DNA of 64,000 nt from an uncultured Kushneria sp. GTDB taxonomy: Bacteria; Pseudomonadota; Gammaproteobacteria; Pseudomonadales; Halomonadaceae. Below, one piece after another: positions 35,082 to 44,221 of this stretch. The DNA lies in NCBI RefSeq assembly GCF_947497025.1, contig NZ_CANMFC010000007.1:124001-188000 (forward strand). Reading direction: 5' to 3'. The notes beneath the pieces were generated by a model that was given only the letters and a program-made list of their open reading frames with translations, did no database searches and was not told the DNA's origin. The first letter of the stretch is position 1. Every line of letters begins with the position of its first letter. The position numbers and the translations under genes were made by a program.

Positions 35082-35750
35082 TCAGTCTTCGTCCATGCCT
35101 TGTTCACGCAGCGCCAGATCCCAGCCGCCCAGATCCTTGAAGCGATTGACGATGGCGCAGAAAAGATCGGCCGTGCGTTCGGTGTCATAGCGCGCTGAAT
35201 GCGCCTCCTGGCTGTCAAACGGTATGCCCGCAGCGCGGCAGGCGCGGGCCAGCACGGTCTGCCCATAGACCAGTCCCGAAAGCGTTGCGGTATCAAAGCT
35301 CGAGAAGGGGTGGAAGGGGTTACGCTTGATGCCGGCGCGCTCGACGGCGGCGTTGAGAAAACCGTGATCAAAGGCGGCATTGTGGCCCACCAGAATGGCA
35401 CGGTTGCACTGATGAGACTTGAGCGCCTTGCGAATCGGGCGAAAGATCTCCTCCAGTGCCTCCTTCTCCTTGAGCGCTGCATTCTGGCGCAGCGGGCTGT
35501 CCAGCCGGATGCCGGTGAAATCAAGCGCGGACTGCTCGACGTTGGCACCCTCAAACGGTTCGATATGAAACGAAAAGGTCTCATCGGGCAATAAATTGCC
35601 CTGCTCGTCCATGGTCAGCGTGACGGCTGCAATTTCAAGCAGCGCATCGGTGCGTGCGTTGAAACCGCCGGTTTCCAGATCGACCACTACGGGCAGATAG
35701 CCGCGAAAGCGACCGGACATGAGTTTCGGGACAATATCGTTCATCCGCAT
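35082..35750 (-). CDS. rnt: Ribonuclease T
   Basis: 3'-5' exoribonuclease of the DEDDh type that trims tRNA CCA ends and 5S/23S rRNA. Start [15 protein letters not shown] with AGGAG five bases upstream; 222 residues. The catalytic residues lie in [11 protein letters not shown] (Asp/Glu), [13 protein letters not shown] (Asp) and [12 protein letters not shown] (His and Asp). Convergent with grxD. Confidence 0.96.
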   Translation of the reverse strand: MRMNDIVPKLMSGRFRGYLPVVVDLETGGFNARTDALLEIAAVTLTMDEQGNLLPDETFSFHIEPFEGANVEQSALDFTGIRLDSPLRQNAALKEKEALEEIFRPIRKALKSHQCNRAILVGHNAAFDHGFLNAAVERAGIKRNPFHPFSSFDTATLSGLVYGQTVLARACRAAGIPFDSQEAHSARYDTERTADLFCAIVNRFKDLGGWDLALREQGMDED

Positions 35751-35999
35751 GTTCTCCTGTTGCAGACAGCAGAAGACGCCATGGGAATGGGAAGCGTGAA
35801 TAACCGGGCAGGGCCCGCAGATATGGTGACCGGCACAGGAAGCCTTCTGGTCGGAAGATGGATTCGGTTTGCAGGGTCGCAGTGTAGCATTGTGCTCACT
35901 GCCAATCCCATCCATCGCACGCGACGCGGTGTTCGCCGCAAGCCGGTGACGATATACTCACGATACACACAAAGCATGACTACGCCTTAAGGAGCCGGT

Positions 36000-37220
36000 A
36001 TGTCCGATGTAAAAAAGGTTGTCCTGGCCTATTCCGGGGGGCTTGATACCTCCGTGATCGTCAAGTGGCTCAAGGAAACCTACGACTGTGAGGTCGTGAC
36101 CTTCACGGCTGACCTGGGTCAGGGGGAAGAGGTTGAGCCTGCACGTGCCAAGGCACAGGCGCTGGGTGTGAAGGAAATTTACATTGAAGACCTGCGCGAA
36201 ACCTTTGTGCGTGACTACGTCTTCCCGATGTTTCGTGCCAATACCGTCTATGAAGGCGAATACCTGCTGGGCACCTCGATTGCGCGCCCGCTGATCGCTC
36301 GCCGTCTGATCGAGATTGCCAACGAGACCGGTGCCGATGCCATCTCCCATGGCGCTACCGGCAAGGGCAACGATCAGGTGCGCTTCGAGCTGGGCGCCTA
36401 CGCGCTCAAGCCCAATGTCAGGGTCATCGCGCCGTGGCGTGAGTGGGATCTTAATTCGCGCGAAAAGTTGATGAACTACTGCGAAGAGCACGACATTCCG
36501 GTCGACTACGCCAAAAACAAGAAAAAATCACCCTATTCGATGGACGCCAACCTGCTGCACATCTCCTATGAAGGCGGCGTGCTGGAAGACCCCTGGACCG
36601 AAGCCGAAGAAGAGATGTGGCGCTGGAGCGTCAGCCCCGAAGCTGCACCGGATCAGGCTACCTATATCGATCTGACCTTCGAGCGTGGCGACATCGTGGC
36701 GATCGATGGCCAGACCATGAAGCCGCATGACGTGCTGTCGTATCTGAACAGGGTCGGCGGTGAAAACGGCATCGGGCGTCTGGATATCGTCGAAAACCGC
36801 TACGTGGGCATGAAGTCCCGTGGCTGTTATGAAACCCCCGGCGGCACCATCATGCTGCGCGCCCACCGCGCGATCGAATCGATCACACTGGATCGCGAAT
36901 CCGCCCACCTGAAAGACGAGCTGATGCCCAGGTACGCCGAGCTGATCTACAACGGCTACTGGTGGAGCCCGGAGCGCAAGATGCTGCAGGCCGCGATCGA
37001 TCAATCCCAGGGCAGCGTCAACGGCGTGGTGCGCCTCAAGCTCTACAAGGGCAACGTCATCGTGGTCGGCCGGGAATCGGAAGACTCGCTGTTCGACGCC
37101 TCGATCGCCACCTTTGAAGACGATGCCGGCGCCTACGACCAGAAGGATGCCGAGGGCTTTATCAAGCTCAACGCATTGCGTCTGCGTATCGCGGCGAAAA
37201 AGGGTCGTCTTGACGACTAA
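36000..37220 (+). CDS. argG: Argininosuccinate synthase
   Basis: ATP-dependent joining of citrulline and aspartate, cytosolic. 406 residues starting [20 protein letters not shown], which includes the N-type ATP pyrophosphatase P-loop. Other conserved blocks ([31 protein letters not shown]) are intact. AAGGAG precedes the ATG. Supplies the next step after argF. Confidence 0.98.
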   Translation: MSDVKKVVLAYSGGLDTSVIVKWLKETYDCEVVTFTADLGQGEEVEPARAKAQALGVKEIYIEDLRETFVRDYVFPMFRANTVYEGEYLLGTSIARPLIARRLIEIANETGADAISHGATGKGNDQVRFELGAYALKPNVRVIAPWREWDLNSREKLMNYCEEHDIPVDYAKNKKKSPYSMDANLLHISYEGGVLEDPWTEAEEEMWRWSVSPEAAPDQATYIDLTFERGDIVAIDGQTMKPHDVLSYLNRVGGENGIGRLDIVENRYVGMKSRGCYETPGGTIMLRAHRAIESITLDRESAHLKDELMPRYAELIYNGYWWSPERKMLQAAIDQSQGSVNGVVRLKLYKGNVIVVGRESEDSLFDASIATFEDDAGAYDQKDAEGFIKLNALRLRIAAKKGRLDD

Positions 37221-37238
37221 ATGACAGATGTCGCGTCA

Positions 37239-37267
37239 CGAAGGGGCCGCTTTTCAGCGGCCTCTTT
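37239..37267 (+). terminator. Terminator of argG
   Basis: GGGGCCGC / GCGGCCTC hairpin followed by TTTTGTG, 20 bases past the argG stop. Confidence 0.8.
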
Positions 37268-37333
37268 TGTGTCAGACTGAAAGACACACCGTGCGCGGGT
37301 GGCGCGCCGAACCACCATCATCAGGAGTGGGTC

Positions 37334-37654
37334 ATGCTGAAAAGACTGTTCGATGCGCTGAAAGGCTCCAGCAGTACCACGACCACTGACGAGCCACGCC
37401 GTGAGGTGGCCGATACCGTTGAATACAAGGGCTGTGAGATCGTGATTACCCCGGCACCGACCGGCGGCCAGTATCGCGTCAGCGGCCTGATTCGCAGGGC
37501 TCAGGGTAACGGCGAGCCCCTGGAGCTGCGCTTTGAGCGCTCTGATATCCTGCCCGATCGCGACAGCTGTATCGACATGACCCGCACCAAGGCCGAGCGC
37601 TATATTGACGAGCAGGGCGACCGGCTCTTTGAGGACACGCATCGCCCGGTCTGA
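37334..37654 (+). CDS. HlyU-family protein
   Basis: 106 residues resembling the HlyU transcriptional-activator domain family (as annotated in Pfam, distinct from Vibrio ArsR-type HlyU). Features are MLKRLFDALKG, a Ser/Thr spacer, VEYKGCEIVITPAP and a QYRVSGLIRR strand pair. No helix-turn-helix is obvious, so a role in transcription is a name only. It stands 39 bp before the SulP transporter and may share its transcript. Confidence 0.75.
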   Translation: MLKRLFDALKGSSSTTTTDEPRREVADTVEYKGCEIVITPAPTGGQYRVSGLIRRAQGNGEPLELRFERSDILPDRDSCIDMTRTKAERYIDEQGDRLFEDTHRPV

Positions 37655-37692
37655 GAGCGGGGCTGCGCCAGTATCGTGGTTTCAGGGGAGTC

Positions 37693-39423
37693 ATGATGAG
37701 CATGTCCGATACCGGAAGTCCCATGCTGCTACCGGCCATCACGCGCTGGCGCCAGCTCTCGACCGGAGATCGCTTCAGCGACCTGATCGCCGGGTTGATC
37801 ACCGCAGCGCTGCTGGTGCCACAGGGCATGGCCTATGCCACGCTTGCCGGGCTGCCGGCGCAGGCAGGGCTCTATACGGCGCTGGCGCCACTGGTGCTGT
37901 ATGCGCTTTTTGGCACCAGCCGTGTGATCGCGATGGGCCCCATGGCGCTGACCTCCCTGCTGGTCGGGGAGACGCTGCATAATGCAGGTATACCGTTATC
38001 TTCTTATGCCGGACATGCAGCGCTGCTGGCGGCACTGGTCGGTGGCTGGCTGCTGCTGATTCATGCCTGTCGCCTGGGGCGCCTGATTGATTTTGTCAGT
38101 CCCAGCGTCATGCAGGGCTTTACCACGGCTTCAGCGCTGATGATTGTGCTCTCCCAGGCCAGTGATTTGCTCGGGGTCAGCGGCGCCGCCGGCAATGCCA
38201 TCGGGCGTCTGCTGGCGCTTGCCCGCTCGCTGGATGAGATCACGCCGGGTGCGGCGCTTTTTGGCGGCAGTGCCATGGTGCTGCTGCTCGCCATGCGTCG
38301 AGGGCTTTCGCCCCTTTTGAAGCGTCTGGGCCTGCCAGACGCTGCGGCCACGGTGCTGGGCAAGACCGGCCCGCTGATCGTATTGATTCTGGCGCTTTTG
38401 CTGGTGCCGCTGTGGCCCGGGGTGCTGGCGCAGGTCGGGCAGATCCCGGCCGGTTTGCCGATGCCGGCACTGCCCACGCTGTCCTTTGGTGCGATGGATG
38501 CGCTGTGGCTACCGGCGCTCGGGATTGCGCTGATCAACTATGTCAGCGCCATTTCGGTGGCTCAGACGCTGGCCGCCAAACACCGCGAGCGACTCTATCC
38601 GCAGCGTGAACTCTGGGTGCTGGGGGCGGCCAATCTGCTGGCGGCCCTGACCCGTGGCTTTCCGGTCACCAGCGGGCTGGGGCGAGCGGTGGTCAATGAC
38701 CAGGCCGGTTCAAAAACGCCGCTGTCGTCGTTGTTTGCCGCGCTGGCACTCATGGTGGTGCTGCTGTTTGCCACATCCCTGTTTGCGCCGCTGCCGCAGG
38801 CCGTACTGGCCGCCATCGTCATCCAGGCCGCCATTCCGCTGGTTGATCCGAGCCCGCTGTGGCGTGCCTGGCGCTATTCACGCGCCGATGGTCTGGCTTG
38901 GCTGGCCGCCTTTGCCGGCGTGCTGCTGCTGGGTGTCATGCAGGGGCTGCTGGCGGGCGTGGGCATCGCACTGGCGCTGCTGCTGGCGCGTTCGAGCCGG
39001 CCGCACATTGCCGAGATCGGCCAGCTGCCCGACGGCGGTTTTCGCAACTGTGAACGTTTTGACGTTGAGCGCTTGCCCCATCTGATGATGGTGCGACCGG
39101 ATGCCAACCTGCACTTTGCCAACATGGGTGCGCTGGAGCGCTGGATCAACGAGCATCTTTTCGAGCGGGCGCAGGTCACTGACATGGTGCTGGTGCTCAG
39201 CAGCGTGACCCATATCGATGGCGCGGCGCTGCACGCGCTGGAAACGCTCGACGAGCGCCTGGCGGCACAGGGCATCGCCCTGCATCTGGCCGAGCTGCGC
39301 GGTCCGGTGCGCGATCAGCTGCGTCACACGGCCTTTATGAGTGACCATCACCCGCGGGTCTTTTTCACCTGCGCCGCGGCCTGGCAGGCGCTGTCGGATG
39401 ACGGTATCGAATTCAACATCTAG
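37693..39423 (+). CDS. SulP-family inorganic anion transporter
   Basis: Inner-membrane anion transporter of 576 residues with about 12 spans and a C-terminal cytoplasmic STAS domain (about residues 450-560; the conserved loop is LVLSSVTHIDGAALHALE). The SulP signature GLITAALLVPQGMAYATLAG is near residues 35-54. Substrate could be sulfate, bicarbonate or another anion; no neighbouring carbonic anhydrase or sulfur gene decides this. Confidence 0.9.
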   Translation: MMSMSDTGSPMLLPAITRWRQLSTGDRFSDLIAGLITAALLVPQGMAYATLAGLPAQAGLYTALAPLVLYALFGTSRVIAMGPMALTSLLVGETLHNAGIPLSSYAGHAALLAALVGGWLLLIHACRLGRLIDFVSPSVMQGFTTASALMIVLSQASDLLGVSGAAGNAIGRLLALARSLDEITPGAALFGGSAMVLLLAMRRGLSPLLKRLGLPDAAATVLGKTGPLIVLILALLLVPLWPGVLAQVGQIPAGLPMPALPTLSFGAMDALWLPALGIALINYVSAISVAQTLAAKHRERLYPQRELWVLGAANLLAALTRGFPVTSGLGRAVVNDQAGSKTPLSSLFAALALMVVLLFATSLFAPLPQAVLAAIVIQAAIPLVDPSPLWRAWRYSRADGLAWLAAFAGVLLLGVMQGLLAGVGIALALLLARSSRPHIAEIGQLPDGGFRNCERFDVERLPHLMMVRPDANLHFANMGALERWINEHLFERAQVTDMVLVLSSVTHIDGAALHALETLDERLAAQGIALHLAELRGPVRDQLRHTAFMSDHHPRVFFTCAAAWQALSDDGIEFNI

Positions 39424-39483
39424 ACCATTTGGGGTCAGCACTCCCCGCAGAGCGAGCGACTCTCTACAGTGGGGCTTTTGGTT

Positions 39484-39517
39484 TCAAGGCCCCTTTGACC
39501 TCAAGGCCCCTTTGACT
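39484..39517. repeat. 17-bp tandem repeat, two copies
   Basis: TCAAGGCCCCTTTGACC followed directly by the same unit with one change. Non-coding, between the SulP and glycosyltransferase genes. No known function. Confidence 0.8.
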
Positions 39518-39561
39518 TTAGAGCCCTTCGTCATGTCTGTTTTACTGCCGGTGCCTCTGTC

Positions 39562-40626
39562 ATGAAAGCCCTGTTACTCTCGGCCTATGCCGCCGACAGC
39601 CATCGCTACTGGGCGCGCGGTCTGATGGCGCATCTCGAAGCCATTGACTGGACCCTGATCGAGCTGGCGCCGCGTCACTTTCAGTGGCGTGTGCGCGGCA
39701 ATCCCCTGAGCTTCATGAGCGAACATGACGCGACGCTCTCGCAGTCCTTTGATCTGATCGTGGCCACCTCACTGGTGGATCTGGCCACGCTGATCGGGCT
39801 CTATCCGCATCTGGGGCGTGCCTTTCGCGTGGTCTACTTTCACGAAAATCAGTTCGCCTACCCGCTGGGAGAGCAGCAAACACGCCGGCTCGAGCCCCTG
39901 ATGGTCAATCTTTACAGCGCGCTGGCCGCTGATCGGGTGCTGTTCAACAGTCAGTGGAACCGGGACAGCTTTTTTGACGGCGTGGCGAGCTTTTTGAAAA
40001 GGATGCCCGAGCGGGTTGCGCCGGCACGCCTTGAAGCCTTGAAGACGCACTCGGAGATCCTGCCCGTGCCGCTATGGCCGCTTGAAAAGTCGCCATTGTT
40101 TGGTCGGAAGACACCGCCTCGTATTCTCTGGAATCACCGCTGGGAGTACGACAAGAATCCGGAAGACTTCTTCGCCGCGCTTGAGACGTTCTCCGATTCA
40201 GGCGTCGAATTCGAGCTGGTGGTGATGGGGCAGGTCTTTCGACACCGTCCCGAGGTGTTCGATCAGGCCCGGTTGCGTCTGGCCCGACACATTACCTGCT
40301 GGGGACACCAGACGCGGGCACGCTATCTCGAAGAGCTGGGGCGCGGCGGGATTGTGGTGTCCACCGCCTGGCACGAGTTTCAGGGCCTGGCCGTGATGGA
40401 AGCGGTACAGCACGGCTGCGTGCCACTGGTACCGGAGCGGCTGTGCTTTCCCGAGTACTACGCAAGTCACTATCGCTATGATGGCAGCCGTGACGCGCTG
40501 ATCAAGCGCCTGGAGCAGTGGCTGACCTCACCGGAGACGCGTCCGACGCCGCCGGAGATCAGTGCCTGGACGTGGCCGCAGATGGCCGACCAATACCGGT
40601 CACGACTGCAGCCATCGGGAGGATGA
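39562..40626 (+). CDS. tRNA-queuosine mannosyltransferase-like glycosyltransferase
   Basis: 354 residues matching the DUF3524/GTDC1 family. Its animal member QTMAN mannosylates queuosine in tRNA-Asp. N-terminal domain: MKALLLSAYAADSHRYWARGL, VRGNPLSF, VYFHENQFAYPLG and FNSQWNRDSFF. C-terminal GT-B half: ILWNHRWEYDKNPEDFFAAL and VSTAWHEFQGLAVMEAVQHGCVPLVP. That bacterial homologues act on tRNA is an inference. Convergent with nth. Confidence 0.85.
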   Translation: MKALLLSAYAADSHRYWARGLMAHLEAIDWTLIELAPRHFQWRVRGNPLSFMSEHDATLSQSFDLIVATSLVDLATLIGLYPHLGRAFRVVYFHENQFAYPLGEQQTRRLEPLMVNLYSALAADRVLFNSQWNRDSFFDGVASFLKRMPERVAPARLEALKTHSEILPVPLWPLEKSPLFGRKTPPRILWNHRWEYDKNPEDFFAALETFSDSGVEFELVVMGQVFRHRPEVFDQARLRLARHITCWGHQTRARYLEELGRGGIVVSTAWHEFQGLAVMEAVQHGCVPLVPERLCFPEYYASHYRYDGSRDALIKRLEQWLTSPETRPTPPEISAWTWPQMADQYRSRLQPSGG

Positions 40627-40630
40627 AGGG

Positions 40631-41269
40631 CTAGGTCAGATCGACCTTCTCCTTGTACTCGCAAAGATCCTCGATTACGCAGCTGCCGCAGCGCGGTTTG
40701 CGTGCCACACAGGTATAGCGCCCGTGCAGGATCAGCCAGTGATGGGCGTCACGCTTGTAGTCGCGCGGCACCACCTTCAAAAGCTTCTGCTCGACCTGAT
40801 CGACGTTCTTGCCCGGGGCCAGATTGGTTCGATTGGAGACGCGAAAGATATGGGTGTCCACCGCAATGGTGGGCTCACCAAAGGCAGTGTTGAGAATCAC
40901 GTTGGCTGTCTTGCGCCCCACGCCGGGCAGGGCCTCGAGCCCTTCGCGGGTGCGGGGCACCTCGCCGTCGTGATCGCGCAACAGCTGCTCACACATGGCC
41001 ACCAGATTTTTGGCCTTGTTGTTATAAAGCCCCAGCGTCCTGATGTGTTCCTTCACGCCTTCCAGGCCCAGATTCACAATGGCCTGAGGGGTGTTGGCCA
41101 CGGGGAAGAGCCGCGCGGTGGCCTTGTTGACGCCCACATCGGTGGACTGGGCGGATAGCGCCACTGCCACCAGAAGCTCAAAGGGCGAGGACCAGGCAAG
41201 CTCGGTAGTGGGCTCGGGATTGGCCTGTTGCAGGCGGCGAAAGATCTCGCGACGTTTTTCGTTGTTCAT
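40631..41269 (-). CDS. nth: Endonuclease III
   Basis: Base-excision DNA glycosylase/AP lyase for oxidised pyrimidines. 212 residues with the HhH motif LPGVGRKTANVIL (catalytic Lys, about residue 120), the catalytic Asp in AVDTHIFRVSNR and the [4Fe-4S] motif C-x6-C-x2-C-x5-C in CVARKPRCGSCVIEDLC. It lies 41 bp downstream of the rsxB-like gene on the same strand, as in the rsx-nth region of E. coli. Confidence 0.97.
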   Translation of the reverse strand: MNNEKRREIFRRLQQANPEPTTELAWSSPFELLVAVALSAQSTDVGVNKATARLFPVANTPQAIVNLGLEGVKEHIRTLGLYNNKAKNLVAMCEQLLRDHDGEVPRTREGLEALPGVGRKTANVILNTAFGEPTIAVDTHIFRVSNRTNLAPGKNVDQVEQKLLKVVPRDYKRDAHHWLILHGRYTCVARKPRCGSCVIEDLCEYKEKVDLT

Positions 41270-41310
41270 GGGGGCTGGTCGACAGGTGAAAGAAGGGTGC
41301 GATGGCGCCG

Positions 41311-42324
41311 TCAGTGGCGCTCGGCGTTGTCCAGTGCCTGACAGGCGTCCTGCCAGGTTTTTTCGGCGCGCTGGATCTGGGCCTGTGCGGCCTCGATATC
41401 CTCCGGCCCCCCCTGACGTCTGGCGTGTGCCAGCTGACGGTTGGCAAGCGCCAGGCGCTGTTTGGCTGCCGAGCGGGCGATGCGCAGGGAGTTGAGAGAG
41501 CTCGACGGGGCAATGTCGCGGGCATCGGTCGATGCCGCGGAGGCTTCACCCTGTGTTTGAAGATCGGCCAGCTGCTGACGCGCGTGCTTGAGAGAGGCCT
41601 GAGTATCAGCGTCATCAGGCGCCGCGGTCAGCCGCTTTTCCAGCCGTCGAACGGTGGCGCTGAGGGCCGCCTTGCGTGCTCGCGTGTTGCCGGTGGGGGC
41701 CGGCGTCGATGGCGTGCTGGTGCTTGCCACAGGTGCGGCCTGATCCATCTGCTCGGCAGGCTGCTGGCGAGCCTGCATGCGCGCGCGTCGACGAGCGTCC
41801 TTCTCCTGACGCTGGCGCTCCAGGCGAGCGTTACGATTTTCAAAGCGCCGACGACCCAGTTCGGCACGTCGGGCAAGCCAGTCCTTTTGCTCGCGCGCAT
41901 CGCGGGTGGCCTGCCAGCCGGGATGCGGCACAATATCGATGCAGTCGACCGGGCAGGGCGCCACGCAGAGTTCACAGCCGGTACATTCTGCCTCGATGAC
42001 GGTGTGCATCTGTTTGGCCGCGCCCAGAATCGCATCCACCGGGCAGGCCTGGATGCACTTGGTGCAGCCGATACATTCGTCTTCACGAATCACGGCAGCT
42101 TTCGGAGATTCGGCGTCCATTTCCAGTGGCAGCGCCGGACGTTCCAGCAGGGTGGCGAGCTCTGCGACCGTCTCGTCACCGCCGGGCGGACAGCGATTGA
42201 TGGCTTCGCCCTCGGCAATGGCCTCGGCATAGGGACGACAGCCGGGATGTCCGCACTTGCCACACTGGGTCTGGGGCAGCAGGCGGTCGATATCGGTGAC
42301 GGTAATACTGGCAGATGCACTCAT
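41311..42324 (-). CDS. rsxB: RsxB/RnfB-like ferredoxin with long C-terminal extension
   Basis: Electron-transfer Fe-S protein. 337 residues against about 190 for E. coli RsxB. The N-terminal membrane anchor of RsxB is absent. An Fe-S domain ([15 protein letters not shown]...RCPPGG) and two [4Fe-4S] ferredoxin motifs ([24 protein letters not shown]) end near residue 135. The remaining 200 residues are charged, helical and coiled-coil-like (Arg/Gln/Ala). The other rsx genes are not in the window, so it may act outside a full Rsx/Rnf complex. Confidence 0.85.
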   Translation of the reverse strand: MSASASITVTDIDRLLPQTQCGKCGHPGCRPYAEAIAEGEAINRCPPGGDETVAELATLLERPALPLEMDAESPKAAVIREDECIGCTKCIQACPVDAILGAAKQMHTVIEAECTGCELCVAPCPVDCIDIVPHPGWQATRDAREQKDWLARRAELGRRRFENRNARLERQRQEKDARRRARMQARQQPAEQMDQAAPVASTSTPSTPAPTGNTRARKAALSATVRRLEKRLTAAPDDADTQASLKHARQQLADLQTQGEASAASTDARDIAPSSSLNSLRIARSAAKQRLALANRQLAHARRQGGPEDIEAAQAQIQRAEKTWQDACQALDNAERH

Positions 42325-42433
42325 GCAGGTTGTCGGCGGGCCCGGGCGTTATGATCAAGGAAATTGAGGCGATTATACGCGTAATCAGGCAGCGCTTCGA
42401 ACCTGACCGCGGGGCCCATCCTGTATGAATTGC

Positions 42434-44023
42434 TTAAAGCGCGCCGACTTTAGGGTTTGGGTCTCGAATTTGCGCATCGACCCGATTGCGGCCGGCCTGT
42501 TTGGCTCGATAAAGGCTTTCATCGGCCAGTCGCATCAGCTCGGCGGGCTGGCAGGGCGCTTCCGGCAGGCTGATGGCCAGGCCAACACTGATGGTGACAT
42601 GTGGGGCAACCCTTGAATGCTCATGCGGCAGCGACATCGCCGCCACGGCCAGGCGTAGCTGTTCGGCCAGCCGCCAGGTGCGCTTGCGATTGGTGTCAGG
42701 GAGCACAGCGATAAACTCCTCGCCGCCGGCGCGGGCCACGATGCCCTGGTCATCCACGAGACGATCCAGGGTGCGGGCCACTCGTGTCAGACAGTGGTCC
42801 CCCTCCGGATGGCCATAATGGTCGTTATAAGCCTTGAAATAATCGATATCGATAATGATCAATCCAACGCCGCGGCGTTCGTGGTGGGCTTGCATCAGAG
42901 CCTGAACCAGATATTCATCGAGATAGCGCCGATTGAGCAGGCCGGTGAGATGATCGCGCTGGCTGAGCTGTTCCAGTGAGTTGGTACGCTGTTTTTGATG
43001 CATCAAAAGGTGCTGAAATTCGCGTGCCAGGCTGCCGAGTTCGTCGCGGCGCGCCACAAGGCTGACCGGCAAAATCTCCGAGAAATCATCTTCCCGGCGC
43101 TGCTCCCGGGTAAACCGGGCAAGGCGCCGGGTGGGGGCCAAAACGATAAACTCAAGAAGTCCCAGAATGACGATGACCACGGCGAACAGCACGCCGATGG
43201 TCCAGAGCATGGCGAAATTGAATGAGGCGGCATTGGCCATGAAGTCTCGCCGCGCCAGTATGGCCTGCAGGGAAAGGACGTCATTATTGGGCTCGGCATC
43301 CAGCCATCGAGTCGCCAACAGCTGATCGTCACTGAGACGAATAATGGGGGTCGGTCTGGCCATCAAATCCGGATGCAGGATCGGTTCAATGGAGACATCG
43401 ACACCGGTCTGATGGCGGATGGATTCAAACCAGGCGCGATCCATGCTACGCACGATCGCCAGCCAGCCCAGCGGTGGCGCCTTGCCACGCTTGGTCGGAA
43501 CAATGGGGCTGGTGGCAATCATGGCCGGGGCCGGCACGCTCAAAAGCCATTTGCCCAGCTCAGGCGCCTGATGACGCACGTGATCCTGTATCACGGAGAA
43601 GATGGGAGACATCCAGTGACAGCTGCTGGTCGCCGAGAGGCAGGTGCTGTATTCATCCGTGGCGGGATTGTAGCCGGCCATCCAGACCGGTGTGCCGTCC
43701 ATGCGCATAAAGACCATCATCAGGTGGTCCATGTCTTCAAACATTTCCTGACTGAAGTTCTTGTCGGCAAATCCCGGTATGTCGCCCTGCATGAAGGCAT
43801 AGGCATCATCCCAGCTGGCCCAGTCGCGAGTTTCCGCGCCAAGCTTGTTCAGATCACTTTGCCAGGCACTTTCGACCCGTCCCATCTCCATGGCCGCATA
43901 GTCGTCTTCACGCGAGAGCAGCCTGGGATACACCAGAAAGTGCGCAATGCCCCACAGCGCCAGCAGGGCGATACACGCTACCAGCACAAGAGACAATAAA
44001 AAACGAAATCTTAATGAATGCAT
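42434..44023 (-). CDS. Membrane diguanylate cyclase with CHASE4-like sensor
   Basis: 529 residues. First membrane helix about residues 6-26; periplasmic CHASE4-like domain to about 255; second helix about 258-282; HAMP-like linker; GGDEF domain from about 365. The catalytic motif is GGEEF (ARAGGEEFIAVLPDT), so c-di-GMP synthesis is likely. The canonical RxxD inhibitory site is not present at the usual five-residue spacing before GGEEF. The signal sensed is unknown. Confidence 0.88.
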   Translation of the reverse strand: MHSLRFRFLLSLVLVACIALLALWGIAHFLVYPRLLSREDDYAAMEMGRVESAWQSDLNKLGAETRDWASWDDAYAFMQGDIPGFADKNFSQEMFEDMDHLMMVFMRMDGTPVWMAGYNPATDEYSTCLSATSSCHWMSPIFSVIQDHVRHQAPELGKWLLSVPAPAMIATSPIVPTKRGKAPPLGWLAIVRSMDRAWFESIRHQTGVDVSIEPILHPDLMARPTPIIRLSDDQLLATRWLDAEPNNDVLSLQAILARRDFMANAASFNFAMLWTIGVLFAVVIVILGLLEFIVLAPTRRLARFTREQRREDDFSEILPVSLVARRDELGSLAREFQHLLMHQKQRTNSLEQLSQRDHLTGLLNRRYLDEYLVQALMQAHHERRGVGLIIIDIDYFKAYNDHYGHPEGDHCLTRVARTLDRLVDDQGIVARAGGEEFIAVLPDTNRKRTWRLAEQLRLAVAAMSLPHEHSRVAPHVTISVGLAISLPEAPCQPAELMRLADESLYRAKQAGRNRVDAQIRDPNPKVGAL

Positions 44024-44162
44024 GCCGTCGGGTATCCATGGCTACCTGACATCACCCGGGAAGTTGGCGGGGCACGTTTGTCAGCGTACGGATATATCGG
44101 CATGGGGGGCGATTTATGAAGGTGGCCTGCGGGGTAGGGCGCACCGTTTTAAGGCGGGTATA

Positions 44163-44193
44163 AAAAACGCCAGCCTTTGGGAAGGCTGGCGTT
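44163..44193 (-). terminator. Terminator of metG
   Basis: Minus strand AACGCCAGCCTT / AAGGCTGGCGTT with a CCCA loop, followed by TTTTATA, 28 bases past the metG stop. Confidence 0.9.
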
Positions 44194-44221
44194 GTGAGAG
44201 GGGCTGCAGGGTACGCCTTGA

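Noticed and set aside
39484..39517. The 17-bp tandem repeat as a regulatory operator
   Set aside because: It is a direct repeat of two units without dyad symmetry or conserved match; a simple local duplication is more likely.
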